NCBI GenBank assembly: GCA_034006265.1
Contig: JAVETB010000030.1
Span: 1-30,078 of the forward strand
DNA: 30,078 nucleotides
Origin: Syntrophus sp034006265
GTDB lineage: Bacteria > Desulfobacterota > Syntrophia > Syntrophales > Syntrophaceae
Direction of reading: 5' to 3'
Part shown: positions 29,991-30,078 of the stretch, piece after piece
How positions within the stretch are numbered: the first letter of the stretch is position 1
How the letters are laid out: each line of letters begins with the position of its first letter
The notes under the pieces: model-generated
Seen by the model: only the letters and a program-made list of their open reading frames with translations
Told to the model about the DNA's origin: nothing
Databases searched by the model: none
Program-made: the position numbers and the translations under genes

Positions 29991-30078
29991 ATGAAAATCA
30001 TTAACGGCTTTGACAATGTATCGGGGGAATTCAAAGGCGCAGTCGCCACCATCGGTAACTTCGACGGAGTCCATCTCG
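29991..30078 (+). CDS. ribF: Riboflavin kinase/FAD synthetase, N-terminus (cut by window end)
   Basis: Only the first 29 codons are present. They start MKIINGFDNVSGEF and reach VATIGNFDGVHL, the N-terminal nucleotide-binding signature of bifunctional RibF (TIGNFDGVHxGH). The enzyme makes FMN and FAD. The ribosome site is poor (GGAA about 12 bases away). The minus-strand frame across this region is a shadow. Confidence 0.85.
   Translation, partial: MKIINGFDNVSGEFKGAVATIGNFDGVHL

Noticed and set aside
29877..30074. Minus-strand 65-codon frame at the right end
   Set aside because: It is antisense to the RibF N-terminal signature and begins in coding sequence.
1..30078. CRISPR arrays, insertion sequences, phage genes and rRNA
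   Set aside because: No regularly spaced repeats outside the coding RTX array, no transposase or integrase frames, and no rRNA-like sequence were seen.

Overview
The window looks like chromosome of a Gram-negative, Deltaproteobacteria-type bacterium. My best guess is Desulfobacterota of the Syntrophus/Smithella kind. The reasons are the mix of a CarD regulator, a YacL-type PIN-TRAM protein next to ispD-ispF-gltX, a DUF1015 protein, an unusual trp block and many radical SAM enzymes. This is inference from gene content, not a database match. The window is cut inside a gene at both ends (an RTX protein on the left, ribF on the right).

Layout. (1) 1-1102: C-terminus of a large RTX calcium-binding secreted protein, with a 348-bp tandem repeat. 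(2) 1322-6549, minus strand: a compact RiPP cluster. It holds a nitrile-hydratase-leader (NHLP) precursor peptide with a Cys-containing tail, a SPASM radical SAM enzyme, a fused leader-binding/YcaO cyclodehydratase, and a SagB-type dehydrogenase. There is no transporter or immunity gene. (3) 6604-10144: molybdenum block, with a MobB-like P-loop protein diverging from modABC. The long gap between them carries two operator-like dyads that share the word TTATGTTA. (4) 10344-15097, minus strand: gltX, ispF, ispD, a strong terminator, a PIN-TRAM membrane protein and carD. (5) 15351-18652, minus strand: a radical SAM protein with a CX4CX2C cluster motif, an NlpD-like LysM/degenerate LytM protein, pcm and a small unknown protein. 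(6) 18875-22753: a phosphoglycerate mutase whose sequence order is circularly permuted, a macro-domain protein, a MoaE-like protein, a DUF721/DciA-like protein and a TrmN6-type methyltransferase. (7) 22779-27330, minus strand: DUF1015, trpF, trpC, and a trpD fused to an Lrp-type RAM domain. The trp genes are preceded by a leader peptide with three consecutive Trp codons and an intrinsic terminator, a classic attenuator. (8) 27486-30078: a structured leader before a methyltransferase gene, a second CX4CX2C radical SAM protein, tRNA-Leu(CAG) and the start of ribF.

How the genes work together. In the RiPP cluster the NHLP leader should recruit the modifying enzymes. YcaO and SagB would turn Cys/Ser/Thr residues into azol(in)es, and the SPASM radical SAM enzyme would add a second type of modification. 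ModABC imports molybdate, and the MobB-like and MoaE-like proteins act in cofactor assembly. The trp block appears doubly controlled, by attenuation at the RNA level and possibly by amino-acid binding to the RAM domain on TrpD.

The strongest candidates for something not ordinary are the permuted phosphoglycerate mutase, the hybrid YcaO/radical SAM RiPP cluster, and the attenuator plus RAM-TrpD fusion. I could not run searches, so novelty is not established for any of them.
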